Shown here in pieces: positions 1 through 7,763 of a DNA stretch of 41,056 nt. Numbering within the stretch: position 1 is the first letter of the stretch; the number at the start of each line of letters is the position of its first letter. The notes beneath the pieces are model-generated. The model saw nothing but the letters and a program-made list of their open reading frames with translations, had not been told where the DNA came from and made no database searches. Origin of the DNA: a virus; the IMG/VR virus record IMGVR_UViG_3300017717_001382, positions 1-41,056 of that record; one strand, given 5' to 3'. Both the position numbers and the translations under genes were made by a program.

Positions 1-144
1 ATAAAGTTTAGTCTGATTTTTCCACATGTGCGTGGTGGTTTGTACAGACTTAAAATAACAAAACCAAATTTGCGAGTTAATGTTTTGGTAGTTTTAAACT
101 CTAAAAAGAAAAACTATCCTTATTTTATTTTTAGAGAGGTATAA
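1..144 (+). CDS. C-terminal fragment of an unknown protein (cut by window edge)
   Basis: Frame 1 is open from the first base to a TAA at 142-144 and gives the last 47 residues of a protein ending in PYFIFREV. The fragment is basic (several Lys/Arg) and rich in Val, Leu and Phe. The stop lies one base before the next ATG (146), the same tight packing seen through the whole window, which supports it being a real gene end. I do not recognise the family and no motif is visible in this short piece. Confidence 0.55.
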   Translation: MKFSLIFPHVRGGLYRLKITKPNLRVNVLVVLNSKKKNYPYFIFREV

Positions 145-145
145 T

Positions 146-343
146 ATGACATTAGATGAATTAAATAGTACAGCAAAAACTTTAGTAGATGGTTTAGAAA
201 TAGATCTACAAAATCTTATTGAACAATACAATACAAATTCTAATCACGATTATTTAATTGATGACACTGAATTAGTCAATGCTATTGAAAAATTAAAATC
301 CAGAATTAAAATCTTTGTTCCGTCACATGTAGTCGACAAATAA
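146..343 (+). CDS. Small hypothetical protein, 65 aa
   Basis: The ATG at 146 is preceded by a purine-rich ribosome site (AGAGAGGT, about 130-137) and the gene follows the upstream stop by one base. The product is a short acidic protein with predicted helices (TLDELNSTAKTLVDGLEI, then ELVNAIEKLKSRIKIF near residues 42-57). No catalytic motif, membrane segment or signal peptide is visible. It sits directly ahead of the dCMP deaminase gene with an 8-base gap, so it is probably co-transcribed with it. Function is unknown. Confidence 0.7.
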   Translation: MTLDELNSTAKTLVDGLEIDLQNLIEQYNTNSNHDYLIDDTELVNAIEKLKSRIKIFVPSHVVDK

Positions 344-351
344 AGGAAATT

Positions 352-798
352 ATGAAACAGAAATTTATTGACGCACACATGAATGTTGCGGAGCAGTATG
401 CGAGTTTATCCTCTGCTAAAAATCTAAAGGTTGGTTGTGTGATTGTTAAAGACAATCGCATTATTTCTATTGGATATAATGGCACACCTGCTGGGTGGGA
501 CAATGAATGTGAGTCTACATTCATTGACGATTATGGTGATGAGATTCGCAAAACAAAACCTGAAGTATTACACGCAGAATTAAATGCCATTGCTAAATTG
601 GCAAGGTCTGGTGAATCTGGCGAAGGTGCTTCAATGTTTATTACACACTCACCTTGTATTGAGTGTGCCAAAATGATTTATGCTGCAGGGATTAAAGAAG
701 TATTCTATCGACACTCTTATCGTGAGAATGCTGGTATTGGTTTCTTAGATTACTGTAACATTTCTGTTGAACACATATCACCTTATGGGAGGTCTTGA
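352..798 (+). CDS. cd: dCMP deaminase (deoxycytidylate deaminase)
   Basis: Zinc-dependent deaminase family. It converts dCMP to dUMP and so feeds dTMP synthesis during phage replication. Visible motifs are the zinc-site HAE within HAELNA (His74, Glu76) and PCIEC (Cys102, Cys105), the classic H-x-E ... P-C-x-x-C signature. The N-terminal VGCVIVKDNRIISIGYNGTP (residues 27-46) is also typical of dCMP deaminases. At 148 residues it is shorter than T4 Cd (193 aa). The ATG at 352 is supported by AAAGGA just upstream. The gene ends in a TGATG overlap with the next gene. The allosteric dCTP regulation known in T4-type enzymes cannot be judged from sequence here. Confidence 0.93.
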   Translation: MKQKFIDAHMNVAEQYASLSSAKNLKVGCVIVKDNRIISIGYNGTPAGWDNECESTFIDDYGDEIRKTKPEVLHAELNAIAKLARSGESGEGASMFITHSPCIECAKMIYAAGIKEVFYRHSYRENAGIGFLDYCNISVEHISPYGRS

Positions 799-992
799 TG
801 CAAGCATTACAAGAAACAACTGATTGGGGAGAAGATAATATTCCTAATCATATATACTTTTATGAGAATAGTAAAATCTCTGCCTATATAAAAGAAGGAA
901 CGAATGAGATTATTAAATTTAAAAAACCTATTCCTTTCTCTAAGACACGAAGGAAATTTAAGCAACTAAAAGTTGAAGATTATAACCTGTAA
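798..992 (+). CDS. Small conserved phage-type hypothetical protein, 64 aa
   Basis: I place the start at the ATG at 798, which overlaps the deaminase stop (TGATG). An in-frame TTG at 795 is possible but GGGAGG at 787-792 suits the ATG. The product has an aromatic, basic layout: YFYENSKISAYIKEG in the middle and a C-terminal KPIPFSKTRRKFKQLK stretch. From memory this resembles a small protein common in T4-like cyanophages, but I know of no function. It probably shares a transcript with the deaminase. No membrane segment is seen. Confidence 0.75.
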   Translation: MQALQETTDWGEDNIPNHIYFYENSKISAYIKEGTNEIIKFKKPIPFSKTRRKFKQLKVEDYNL

Positions 993-998
993 AGAAAT

Positions 999-1496
999 AT
1001 GAAAACATGGAACATATATTGTAGTGGTGAAATCCACACTAATTGGAGAAAGACTCTAAAGAGTATGGCAAAGGCAGATGACTTGCCTATTGAATTCACT
1101 TCTGCTAATTGTAATCATGATGAGTCAGATGCTGCTGGTGATACTCTAGAACCATTCTGCGACAAACCAGAACATATGGGTGCAGAAAATTCTAAAGATT
1201 ATTTTTGGAGAGATAATAAATCTGCCAAAATAAATCAAGCAAGAATCCAAACACTGATTAAAGAATGCGATATTGGTATTGTTACTTTTGGTCAGGGTGG
1301 TCATTTAGATTTTTATCGTCAATGGAATGTTGCCTTTGAGGCAGGGTGTTTATATGCAAATGGTAAACCATTTATTATGGTACATCCAGATTCTATACTA
1401 CATCCTCTAAAAGAGATTGATGCACACGCATTAGCATGGTGTCAAAATTATGAACAAGTGATAGGAGTAATAAAATCAATATGTCTGAAATCTTAG
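999..1496 (+). CDS. YtoQ-family protein
   Basis: The 165-residue product matches the conserved blocks I know from bacterial YtoQ proteins: SGEIHTNWR (9-17), NHDESDAAGD (39-48), INQARIQTLIKECDIGIVTFG (about 78-98), QWNVAFEAGCLYANGKPFI (108-126) and HPLKE (135-139). YtoQ is related in pattern to nucleoside 2-deoxyribosyltransferase-like folds, but its reaction is not established. The position next to dCMP deaminase fits a nucleotide-related role (inference). Residues 49-66 look like an insertion compared with the compact bacterial proteins. The gene overlaps the next one by 16 nt. I am confident of the family and have no firm idea of the activity. Confidence 0.85.
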   Translation: MKTWNIYCSGEIHTNWRKTLKSMAKADDLPIEFTSANCNHDESDAAGDTLEPFCDKPEHMGAENSKDYFWRDNKSAKINQARIQTLIKECDIGIVTFGQGGHLDFYRQWNVAFEAGCLYANGKPFIMVHPDSILHPLKEIDAHALAWCQNYEQVIGVIKSICLKS

Positions 1497-1972
1497 AATT
1501 AAAAAAAGAACAAGAGATTGTGACAGTCACAGAATCTTACCCTTTAGTTGTTGCTAGAATAAATGAAAACTTTGAAAGAACATTAATATCTGTTGGGCAA
1601 AGTTTTTCTGAACAGATGTTTGATAGTGGACATAATAAATATGTACAATCTTACACTGAAGTTACAGAACCAAAGATAGAAGGCGAGTGGGGATTTGATT
1701 TAAATGAGGGTGATAAGAGTGCATTACCGAGATGTCTTCCAGGATTAATATCTTGGATATATTGCGAAAAGCATGCGTTTAATGTTCGTATAGGTGCACC
1801 TATTGAAGAGGATAAAGTTATTCCTCTCCAAGATAGAGGACTTTTCTTATATCCTTCTTTTGTTAGTTATGTTTCAGTTGAAGCAACAGCAAAACAACAA
1901 TACATTAGATATGGTTCATTATCAGTCCCACTACAGCATAAAGATGAAGACAATATTCCACACACTCAGTAA
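1481..1972 (+). CDS. Hypothetical protein, 163 aa
   Basis: The ATG at 1481 lies inside the end of the YtoQ gene, with AGGAG at 1463-1467 as a somewhat distant ribosome site. I do not recognise the family. The C-terminal part (GLFLYPSFVSYVSVEATAK, then YIRYGSLSVPLQ) loosely recalls the end of jelly-roll oxygenases, where a floor strand FxPS is followed by later strands. No HxD or distal His/Arg pair is visible, so I do not call it an enzyme. It overlaps the following oxygenase-like gene by 29 nt if that gene starts at 1944, so the two are probably co-translated. Confidence 0.75.
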   Translation: MSEILELKKEQEIVTVTESYPLVVARINENFERTLISVGQSFSEQMFDSGHNKYVQSYTEVTEPKIEGEWGFDLNEGDKSALPRCLPGLISWIYCEKHAFNVRIGAPIEEDKVIPLQDRGLFLYPSFVSYVSVEATAKQQYIRYGSLSVPLQHKDEDNIPHTQ

Positions 1973-2579
1973 TGAGTACACAATAGAGAAATATTTTTTA
2001 GGAAAGGATGAAAGACTAGAAAGTATTTGTCGTAACAATCTTAACGAGATTGTATCTAACTTATCCAAAGAAAGAACTGACTTTGGTTTTCAAAATTATA
2101 ACATGAGCACTTGGAATTTATTTCAAGAATATGCTGATGACTTTGAGGAATTGACTACAACATTATCTAAGATTTCTAAATCATATATGAAAAATTATTT
2201 TGATAAAGAATTAAATGGTAACTTTTTTGTAAGTGAGTTATGGGGTATAGTAACTGAACCAGATGGTCTTGCTACACCACATAATCATTGGCCAGCATTA
2301 TTTACTTTTGTTTATTATTTGTCATTGCCTAAAAATAATCCACCTCTAGTATTTACTGATAGCAATTTAGAGATACAACCAAAAGAAGGTGAGTTAATAT
2401 TTTTTCCATCTTGGATAAAACATGAAGTTCCTAAAAATGAAACTGATGGTGAAAGAGTTTGTTATGCTGGAAATATTTATTATGAAGAAAAGATGAAAGA
2501 GATAGGTGGTAGGACAGAAGGATTAGAACCTACTAGATATGATGACTGGGAAATGAAAGGCAGATGTATAGATTTTTAA
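1944..2579 (+). CDS. Putative 2OG-Fe(II) oxygenase-like protein
   Basis: I choose the internal ATG at 1944 (211 residues) because an earlier in-frame ATG at 1794 would overlap the previous gene by about 180 bases and adds a low-complexity stretch. The C-terminal half shows the jelly-roll pattern of the phage 2OG-Fe(II) family with an HxH-type first metal motif: PHNHW (His113, His115), FTFVYYLSLP, EGELIFFPSWIKHEVPKN (His160) and GERVCYAGN (Arg171, the likely 2-oxoglutarate contact). Family members hydroxylate proteins or small molecules using iron, oxygen and 2-oxoglutarate. The substrate here is unknown. The gene is followed at once by a short ORF whose ribosome site overlaps its stop. Confidence 0.8.
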   Translation: MKTIFHTLSNEYTIEKYFLGKDERLESICRNNLNEIVSNLSKERTDFGFQNYNMSTWNLFQEYADDFEELTTTLSKISKSYMKNYFDKELNGNFFVSELWGIVTEPDGLATPHNHWPALFTFVYYLSLPKNNPPLVFTDSNLEIQPKEGELIFFPSWIKHEVPKNETDGERVCYAGNIYYEEKMKEIGGRTEGLEPTRYDDWEMKGRCIDF

Positions 2580-2588
2580 GGAGTAACT

Positions 2589-2735
2589 ATGGATTATATT
2601 GATACAGGATATAGTTGTATGCCATTGATAACTGATGAAGTTATGAAACAAAAGATGTTGAGTTTTATGATAGAGATGTTTGAGATGGGTATAACTTTAA
2701 TGCGTGAAGAACTAATCACTAAAATCGTTTATTAA
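2589..2735 (+). CDS. Very small hypothetical protein, 48 aa
   Basis: ATG at 2589 to TAA at 2733-2735, with a good ribosome site AAGGAGT (2579-2585) overlapping the previous stop. The product is methionine-rich (nine Met counting the start) and looks helical (EVMKQKMLSFMIEMFEMG). No motif was recognised. It lies immediately upstream of the late promoter of gp5, so it is probably the last gene of the preceding transcript. Confidence rests on the ribosome site and spacing only. Confidence 0.55.
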   Translation: MDYIDTGYSCMPLITDEVMKQKMLSFMIEMFEMGITLMREELITKIVY

Positions 2736-2740
2736 ACTTA

Positions 2741-2748
2741 TATAAATA
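2741..2748 (+). promoter_or_regulatory. T4-type late promoter upstream of gp5
   Basis: Exact TATAAATA box, the T4 late promoter consensus read by RNA polymerase carrying gp55 and gp33. It lies 26 bases before the gp5 start codon. Immediately downstream an inverted repeat AATACTC (2745-2751) / GAGTATT (2762-2768) would form a hairpin at the start of the message and would enclose the ribosome site. Confidence 0.8.
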
Positions 2749-2773
2749 CTCTGAAACATTGGAGTATTTTTTA

Positions 2774-4231
2774 ATGAGCGAATCTTACTTTATGGGACTA
2801 GATGGTTTTGTCTGGTTCACTGGAGTTGTTGAGAATAGACAAGACCCAGCAAAACTTGGTAGAGTACAAGTTCGTTGTTTGGGTTTCCATTCAGAAAAAC
2901 TAACAGACATTCCTACGGAAGATCTTCCTTGGGCACATGTCATGCACCCTGTTACCGATCCAGCAATGCAAGGTTTAGGAAACACTCCGAGTTTTCTAGT
3001 AGAAGGCACATGGGTTATTGGATTCTTTCGTGACGCAGTAGAAAAACAACAACCAATTATCATGGGTACACTTCCAGGATATCCATCTGCTACTCCAGAC
3101 ACAACAAAAGGTTTTAACGATCCAACAGGAAAGTATCCTACTGATAGTGTAGAACATTCATTTCATAGTTTAGATGAATCGGATGTATCAAAACTTGCTA
3201 GAGGAGTTGATGCTGAAGGTCATAGGGCATTAATTGAAAGGAGAGGTAATAGATCAGAAACACCTACTATTCAAACTGCAATCAAACCAGACTTAAAAGT
3301 TGTAAATGATAAAAGTAAAACAGAAACAGCATCTTCCTTTAGTGAACCGCATCCTAGAGGTGTAGAAACTACAGATGAAACAAACACAGGTGTCTATCCT
3401 TTTAATCATGTACACGAATCTGAGTCTGGGCACATACTAGAAATAGATGATACACCTAATGGTGAAAGATTATTAAGACAACACAAGAATGGTACTTACG
3501 AAGAAATAACAAACACTACTAGAACTGTAAGAGTTGGTGGTGATATTGAAGACCAAAGAGCAGACGATTATCTTATTGTTACTGGTGATTCTAATGTTTA
3601 TATTATGGGTAATGCTAATGTAGTAACTGACGGAACTCTAAGACATAGAGTTAAAGGAGATTATGTTTTAGAAGTTGGTGGAGATTTTACAAGGAAAATT
3701 GATGGTAATGAAAAAGTAAAAATTGGTGCAAAGCAAGTCGATGATGGGGAAACAAAAAAAGGTGGTGGTAACTTAGAAGAAGTGATTAGAGGTAATCATA
3801 CATTTAGTATTGAGGGTGGTATTTCAGGAGCAATAGGAACACGCGAAGATTCGCCGAATAAAGATTCTATTGTAACAGTTGCTGGTAATGATGTTAGACA
3901 AGTTGGTGCTTCGTTTACTTTAAGTGTTACAGGTCAATCATTAATTAAATCTGTTGAAGAATCGTCATTAGTTAGTGACAAAAGATTGACTGCATTTAGT
4001 GCTGCCAATATAGATCTTATATCTGGAACTGTAACTAATTTAAAAGCAGGAACAAATATGAATATTAAATCAGAAGCAGTTGGTACATTATTGTTTAGTG
4101 GTAACTCAAGCACAGTTACTGCGAAGAATGGTGGTGGTACTGCGATAGAACTTACAGGTCATGTACATGGACAACCAGACACTGGTGTAGATGCAACTGT
4201 ACAAGGTAACACACTGGCACCAGTAGCATAG
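2774..4231 (+). CDS. 5: gp5 baseplate hub / tail spike, lacking the lysozyme domain
   Basis: Central membrane-piercing spike of the T4-like baseplate. The start is ATG 2774 (GGAG at 2761-2764); an in-frame TTG at 2759 is unlikely. Residues 12-104 are the OB-fold (WFTGVVENRQDPAKLGRVQV, PWAHVMHPVTDPAMQG, GTWVIGFFRDA). Residues 216-232 (ESGHILEIDDTPNGERL) lead into a beta-helix of short repeats (VGGDIED, VTGDSNVYIMGNANVV, VKGDYVLEVGGDF) to about 455. T4 gp5 (575 aa) has a lysozyme between these parts; here only about 110 unrelated residues remain. The C-terminus has an HxH (His463, His465 in GHVHGQPDTG), like metal-binding spike tips of other phages. Total 485 aa. Confidence 0.93.
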   Translation: MSESYFMGLDGFVWFTGVVENRQDPAKLGRVQVRCLGFHSEKLTDIPTEDLPWAHVMHPVTDPAMQGLGNTPSFLVEGTWVIGFFRDAVEKQQPIIMGTLPGYPSATPDTTKGFNDPTGKYPTDSVEHSFHSLDESDVSKLARGVDAEGHRALIERRGNRSETPTIQTAIKPDLKVVNDKSKTETASSFSEPHPRGVETTDETNTGVYPFNHVHESESGHILEIDDTPNGERLLRQHKNGTYEEITNTTRTVRVGGDIEDQRADDYLIVTGDSNVYIMGNANVVTDGTLRHRVKGDYVLEVGGDFTRKIDGNEKVKIGAKQVDDGETKKGGGNLEEVIRGNHTFSIEGGISGAIGTREDSPNKDSIVTVAGNDVRQVGASFTLSVTGQSLIKSVEESSLVSDKRLTAFSAANIDLISGTVTNLKAGTNMNIKSEAVGTLLFSGNSSTVTAKNGGGTAIELTGHVHGQPDTGVDATVQGNTLAPVA

Positions 4232-4240
4232 GAAAGAACA

Positions 4241-5317
4241 ATGGCAAACTTTAAAGATTTAACAGCAAAAGCATGCGGATCTAATGAGAAACTTAATAGT
4301 CTATTAACAGAGGTAGATTCTTTTCAAGATACTTTGTTATCAAAGATACAAGAAGAAGCAGACCCAACAGGGATGTTATCTTCTGTACAAGGTAACATAG
4401 ATTCTTTAAAAAATAAGGCAAAAGGTTTAGTACCAGAACTACCTAGTATACAAGACTTAGGTTTACAAGACCAATTAAAATCAATTAAAGATTTACAATC
4501 TAATTTAGGTGCTGCTAGTCAACAGTCATTGTTAGCAGTTTCATCACTTAAAGGCAAGTTTCCAGGTATAGATGTAGACACATTATTAAATCTAGATCCT
4601 TCTAGATTGGCAGAATTAGTTCCAGATTTAGATTTACAAAATCAATTAAAATCAATTCAAAATTTAAGAACTAGTTTAGGTGCTGCTAATCCAGAGTCAT
4701 TATTAAAAGTAGCAGGACTTAAAAAGAATTTTCCAGACTTTGATGTAGACACACTATTAAAAGGAGATGCTTGTTCAGCACCTAATGTAACTGTACCAAG
4801 TGTATCCACTGTAATAGATGGTGTAGAACAACCAAAAGTTCAAACTTCATTCGCAGAAAATGTTACTCTTGCTGATAAAGAAGTAGACACCGAAGAAGAT
4901 TATCGTATACCTACTTTAAAAATAGCATCCTATGGGCACAATGGGGCACTAAAAAAAGCAAAGGCAATGACAGCAGCACTTATAGTCAAGGATGCTGGTG
5001 GAACAACAGATGAACAAAAAAGGGCAAGAGATAGACAACGAATGAGAAATAATGGCAGGTTTGATTATGTTAAAGAAGTAGTTGTAGATTATACAGAAGA
5101 TCAGATAACTAACTTTATAAAACTAGATGCGTCAAAGTTTCCTAAACTAGAAGAGTTTGAAAAGAATCCACTTGCTGATAAAACTTTATATGACAAATAT
5201 TTAAAAGAAGTTACAGGTTATGATAGTGATTATGATTATACTGAAAGTAATCCAAACATCGAACCATTTGAATTAAATGATTGGTATGCAGAACTTGGAA
5301 GAGCAGTTCCTACTTAA
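4241..5317 (+). CDS. Hypothetical baseplate-associated protein with internal duplication, 358 aa
   Basis: Located between gp5 and gp25, 9 bases after the gp5 stop, so it is probably a late structural or baseplate-assembly protein (inference from position). The N-terminal half is helical, with two clear copies of a 45-residue unit at residues 72-116 and 129-173, period 57 (LQDQLKSIKDLQSNLGAA versus LQNQLKSIQNLRTSLGAA, both ending DVDTLL). The C-terminal half contains a basic stretch (KRARDRQRMRNNGRFDYVKEV, about 266-285) and an acidic tail. No enzyme motif or membrane segment is visible. I do not recognise a named T4 homologue. Confidence 0.85.
   Translation: MANFKDLTAKACGSNEKLNSLLTEVDSFQDTLLSKIQEEADPTGMLSSVQGNIDSLKNKAKGLVPELPSIQDLGLQDQLKSIKDLQSNLGAASQQSLLAVSSLKGKFPGIDVDTLLNLDPSRLAELVPDLDLQNQLKSIQNLRTSLGAANPESLLKVAGLKKNFPDFDVDTLLKGDACSAPNVTVPSVSTVIDGVEQPKVQTSFAENVTLADKEVDTEEDYRIPTLKIASYGHNGALKKAKAMTAALIVKDAGGTTDEQKRARDRQRMRNNGRFDYVKEVVVDYTEDQITNFIKLDASKFPKLEEFEKNPLADKTLYDKYLKEVTGYDSDYDYTESNPNIEPFELNDWYAELGRAVPT
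4454..4588 (+). repeat. Internal duplication, copy 1
   Basis: Encodes residues 72-116 of the 358-aa protein. It pairs with 4625-4759. Shared residues include QLKSI, LGAA, FP and DVDTLL. Both copies start at the same codon phase, 171 bases apart. Confidence 0.8.
4625..4759 (+). repeat. Internal duplication, copy 2
   Basis: Encodes residues 129-173, the second copy of the unit at 4454-4588. The linker between copies (LNLDPSRLAELVP region) is unique. Confidence 0.8.
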
Positions 5318-5344
5318 AAGTTATCTAACTATTACTAGATTCGT

Positions 5345-5352
5345 TATAAATA
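5345..5352 (+). promoter_or_regulatory. T4-type late promoter upstream of gp25
   Basis: Exact TATAAATA, 25 bases before the gp25 ATG. A small inverted repeat AATAT-GTT-ATATT (5349-5361) overlaps the box and the expected transcript start. The ribosome site AAAGGA (5364-5369) follows. Confidence 0.8.
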
Positions 5353-5376
5353 TGTTATATTACAAAGGACTTGCTA

Positions 5377-5820
5377 ATGGCGAACACATCAAAATCATAT
5401 TACGATGCACAAACTGTAAATGACAGTGAAAGAAACTCACAAAAATATAGTGACTTAGATTTATTCTTTCGTAAAAATGGTGGCAATACTGACATCAATA
5501 TAATTACTGATGTTCAAGCAGTTAAGAGATCTATTAGAAATTTAGTTTTACTTAACCACTATGAGAAACCTTTTCATCCAGAGATTGGTTCTGGTGTGCG
5601 TGACATGTTATTTGAATTAATGACACCTGTTACAGCACAAATACTAGCAAGAAAAATACAAGATGTTATAGAGAACTACGAACCAAGAGCAAGACTTGTT
5701 GGTGTTCGTGCTAACCCAAACCTAGACAGAAATGAATATGATGTTACTATTGAATTCTATGTGGTAAATGCTCCAACAGAATTAGTAGAACTAGATGTCA
5801 TATTAGAGAGATTACGATAA
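5377..5820 (+). CDS. 25: gp25 baseplate wedge subunit (gpW/gp25 family)
   Basis: 147 residues with the gpW/gp25 lysozyme-like fold pattern: KRSIRNLVLLNHYEKPFHPE (about 48-67), GSGVRDMLFELMTPVTAQ and the terminal strand YDVTIEFYVVNAPTEL. In T4-like phages gp25 joins gp6 and gp53 in the wedge core and helps trigger sheath assembly. The start is set at ATG 5377 with AAAGGA eight bases upstream; a TTG at 5371 is less likely. It ends with a TAATG overlap into gp6, which fits translational coupling of two wedge partners made in fixed ratio. Confidence 0.93.
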   Translation: MANTSKSYYDAQTVNDSERNSQKYSDLDLFFRKNGGNTDINIITDVQAVKRSIRNLVLLNHYEKPFHPEIGSGVRDMLFELMTPVTAQILARKIQDVIENYEPRARLVGVRANPNLDRNEYDVTIEFYVVNAPTELVELDVILERLR

Positions 5821-7760
5821 TGGCAACAGTAAACGATAAGAGATTAAGAGTAACAGAATTAGACTTTGATAATGTAAAGACTAATTTAAAAACATTCTTA
5901 AAGTCACAACAACAATTTAAAGACTATGACTTTGAGGGAGCAGGTATGAATATCCTGTTAGATACTCTCGCATACAATACTCACTATCTTGCAATGAATG
6001 CTAATATGTTAGCAAATGAAATGTACTTAGATAGTGCATCACTTCGTTCAAGTGTAGTATCTCATGCTAAGAGTTTAGGATACGAAGTAACTTCAGCAAG
6101 AGCACCTGTTGCTACAGTTGATGTTAAATTAATTACACCTGAAACTACAAAGACATTATCTGCAGGAACAGTATTTTCTACAAGTCTAGATGGGTCATCT
6201 TATCAGTATGTAAATATCTCAGATATAAGTGGTTCTAATGTTGGTGGAGAAATTATATTCCCTAGTGTTAAACTATATGAAGGAACATATATTACAGAAA
6301 GATACACTGTAGATAACAGTGATGTAGACCAAAGATTTGTATTACAAGATGTTAGAGCAGATGCTTCTACTTTAACTGTTAAAGTCCAAACATCTTCAAC
6401 TGATACAACTACAACAACTTTCACTAAAGCAACAGACATAACTCAACTTGCTAGCACTAGTGATGTTTATTTTTTACAAGAAACTGATAGTGGTTTGTTT
6501 GAAATTTACTTTGGTGATGGTTTAGTAAGTAAAGCATTGTCTGATGGCAACATAGTTATACTACAATATATTGTAACTAATAAATCAATCTCAAATGGTT
6601 CTAACACATTTAGTCCACCTGCTAGTATAGATGGTGTCACTAATGTTACTGTTACTACAACAGCATCCTCTATTGGTGGTGCTGAACCTGAGTCAATCAG
6701 GTCGATTAAATTAAACGCACCATTAGATTATGCGTCTCAAGGAAGATGTGTAACTCCTAACGATTATAAAGTTTATGTTAAAAAATTATTTGCTAACACT
6801 CAAGCAGTATCTGTTTGGGGTGGCGAAGATGGAAGTTTTGATACTAGCACAGGTGTATCAGCAAATCCAGAATATGGTAAAGTTTTCATTTCTATCAAAA
6901 CTACAACAGGACAAGATTTAACATCAACACAAAAGAGCAACTTAGTTTCTGCTCTTTCACCATTTAAAGTTGCTTCTATCACACCAGTAATAGTTGACCC
7001 TGATACTACAACTTTAATTTTAAATACTACTTTTAATTTTGACTCAACAGCAACAACTAAATCTAAAGAAGAACTCGAAACATTGGTTAGGTCTACTATT
7101 ACCAATTATAATAATTCATCACTAAAACAATTTAACAGTTCATTCAGACATTCTAGAATGACTGGTTTGATAGATAATACTGACAGTTCTATTTTAAGCA
7201 ACACTACAGTTGTGAGCATGGCAAAACTTATTAGACCTGTATCGCCTTCTGAGAATGCGTCATATACAATTAATTACAGTAATAAAATTTACAATCCACA
7301 TGCTGGTCACCTAGCAATGAGTGGTGGCGTGATTGCTTCTACAGGATTTTTTGTAGACAATGGAGCAACAGAATATTTCTTTGATGATGATGGTAATGGT
7401 AACTTAAGAATATATTCTTTAGTAGGTTCTGAAGGCACAAGAGTTTATTTAAACTCAAATGCAGGAACTATTGATTATGATAATGGAATTATATCAGTTG
7501 GTGCAGTTAATATTACAGGTGTTGGATTAGTTGATGGTTCTACATCTTTAGATATTAGAATTGTTGCTATACCAGATTCTTATGATATAGTTCCAGTTAG
7601 AAACCAAATATTAGAGATTGATGCAGGTAACACAGTTGTTAACAGTAGAGTTGATGCTGAGGCAACAACTGGTGTAGGTTACAGTGTAACTTCTACAGGT
7701 GTTACATCTACAACTTCAGTAAATACAACTTCGACTACAACACCAACAACATCATATTAA
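5820..7760 (+). CDS. 6: gp6 baseplate wedge subunit
   Basis: 646 residues, close to T4 gp6 (660). The N-terminus has the diagnostic pattern: NVKTNLKTFLKSQQQFKDYD, DFEGAGMNILLDTLAYNTHY, and LRSSVVSHAKSLGYEVTSA, matching T4 LRSSVVQAAQDNGYLPTS. The gp6 ring forms the iris-like frame of the baseplate that opens on contraction. The middle part (about 280-460) carries the gpJ-like baseplate domain pattern (ITSVAPVIVDPDTT-like strands). The C-terminal tail is Thr/Ser-rich (TSTTSVNTTSTTTPTTSY), an unusual low-complexity end. The gene starts in a 1-nt overlap with gp25. Confidence 0.93.
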   Translation: MATVNDKRLRVTELDFDNVKTNLKTFLKSQQQFKDYDFEGAGMNILLDTLAYNTHYLAMNANMLANEMYLDSASLRSSVVSHAKSLGYEVTSARAPVATVDVKLITPETTKTLSAGTVFSTSLDGSSYQYVNISDISGSNVGGEIIFPSVKLYEGTYITERYTVDNSDVDQRFVLQDVRADASTLTVKVQTSSTDTTTTTFTKATDITQLASTSDVYFLQETDSGLFEIYFGDGLVSKALSDGNIVILQYIVTNKSISNGSNTFSPPASIDGVTNVTVTTTASSIGGAEPESIRSIKLNAPLDYASQGRCVTPNDYKVYVKKLFANTQAVSVWGGEDGSFDTSTGVSANPEYGKVFISIKTTTGQDLTSTQKSNLVSALSPFKVASITPVIVDPDTTTLILNTTFNFDSTATTKSKEELETLVRSTITNYNNSSLKQFNSSFRHSRMTGLIDNTDSSILSNTTVVSMAKLIRPVSPSENASYTINYSNKIYNPHAGHLAMSGGVIASTGFFVDNGATEYFFDDDGNGNLRIYSLVGSEGTRVYLNSNAGTIDYDNGIISVGAVNITGVGLVDGSTSLDIRIVAIPDSYDIVPVRNQILEIDAGNTVVNSRVDAEATTGVGYSVTSTGVTSTTSVNTTSTTTPTTSY

Positions 7761-7763
7761 AAA

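Noticed and set aside
1794-1943. Longer start for the 2OG-oxygenase-like gene
   Set aside because: It would add 50 residues of odd composition and overlap the previous gene by about 180 bases; the internal ATG at 1944 keeps the overlap in the range seen elsewhere.
5318-5344. Small inverted repeat ATCTA / TAGAT after the 358-aa protein gene, considered as a terminator
   Set aside because: A 5-base stem with an 8-base loop and no T run is expected by chance in AT-rich DNA.
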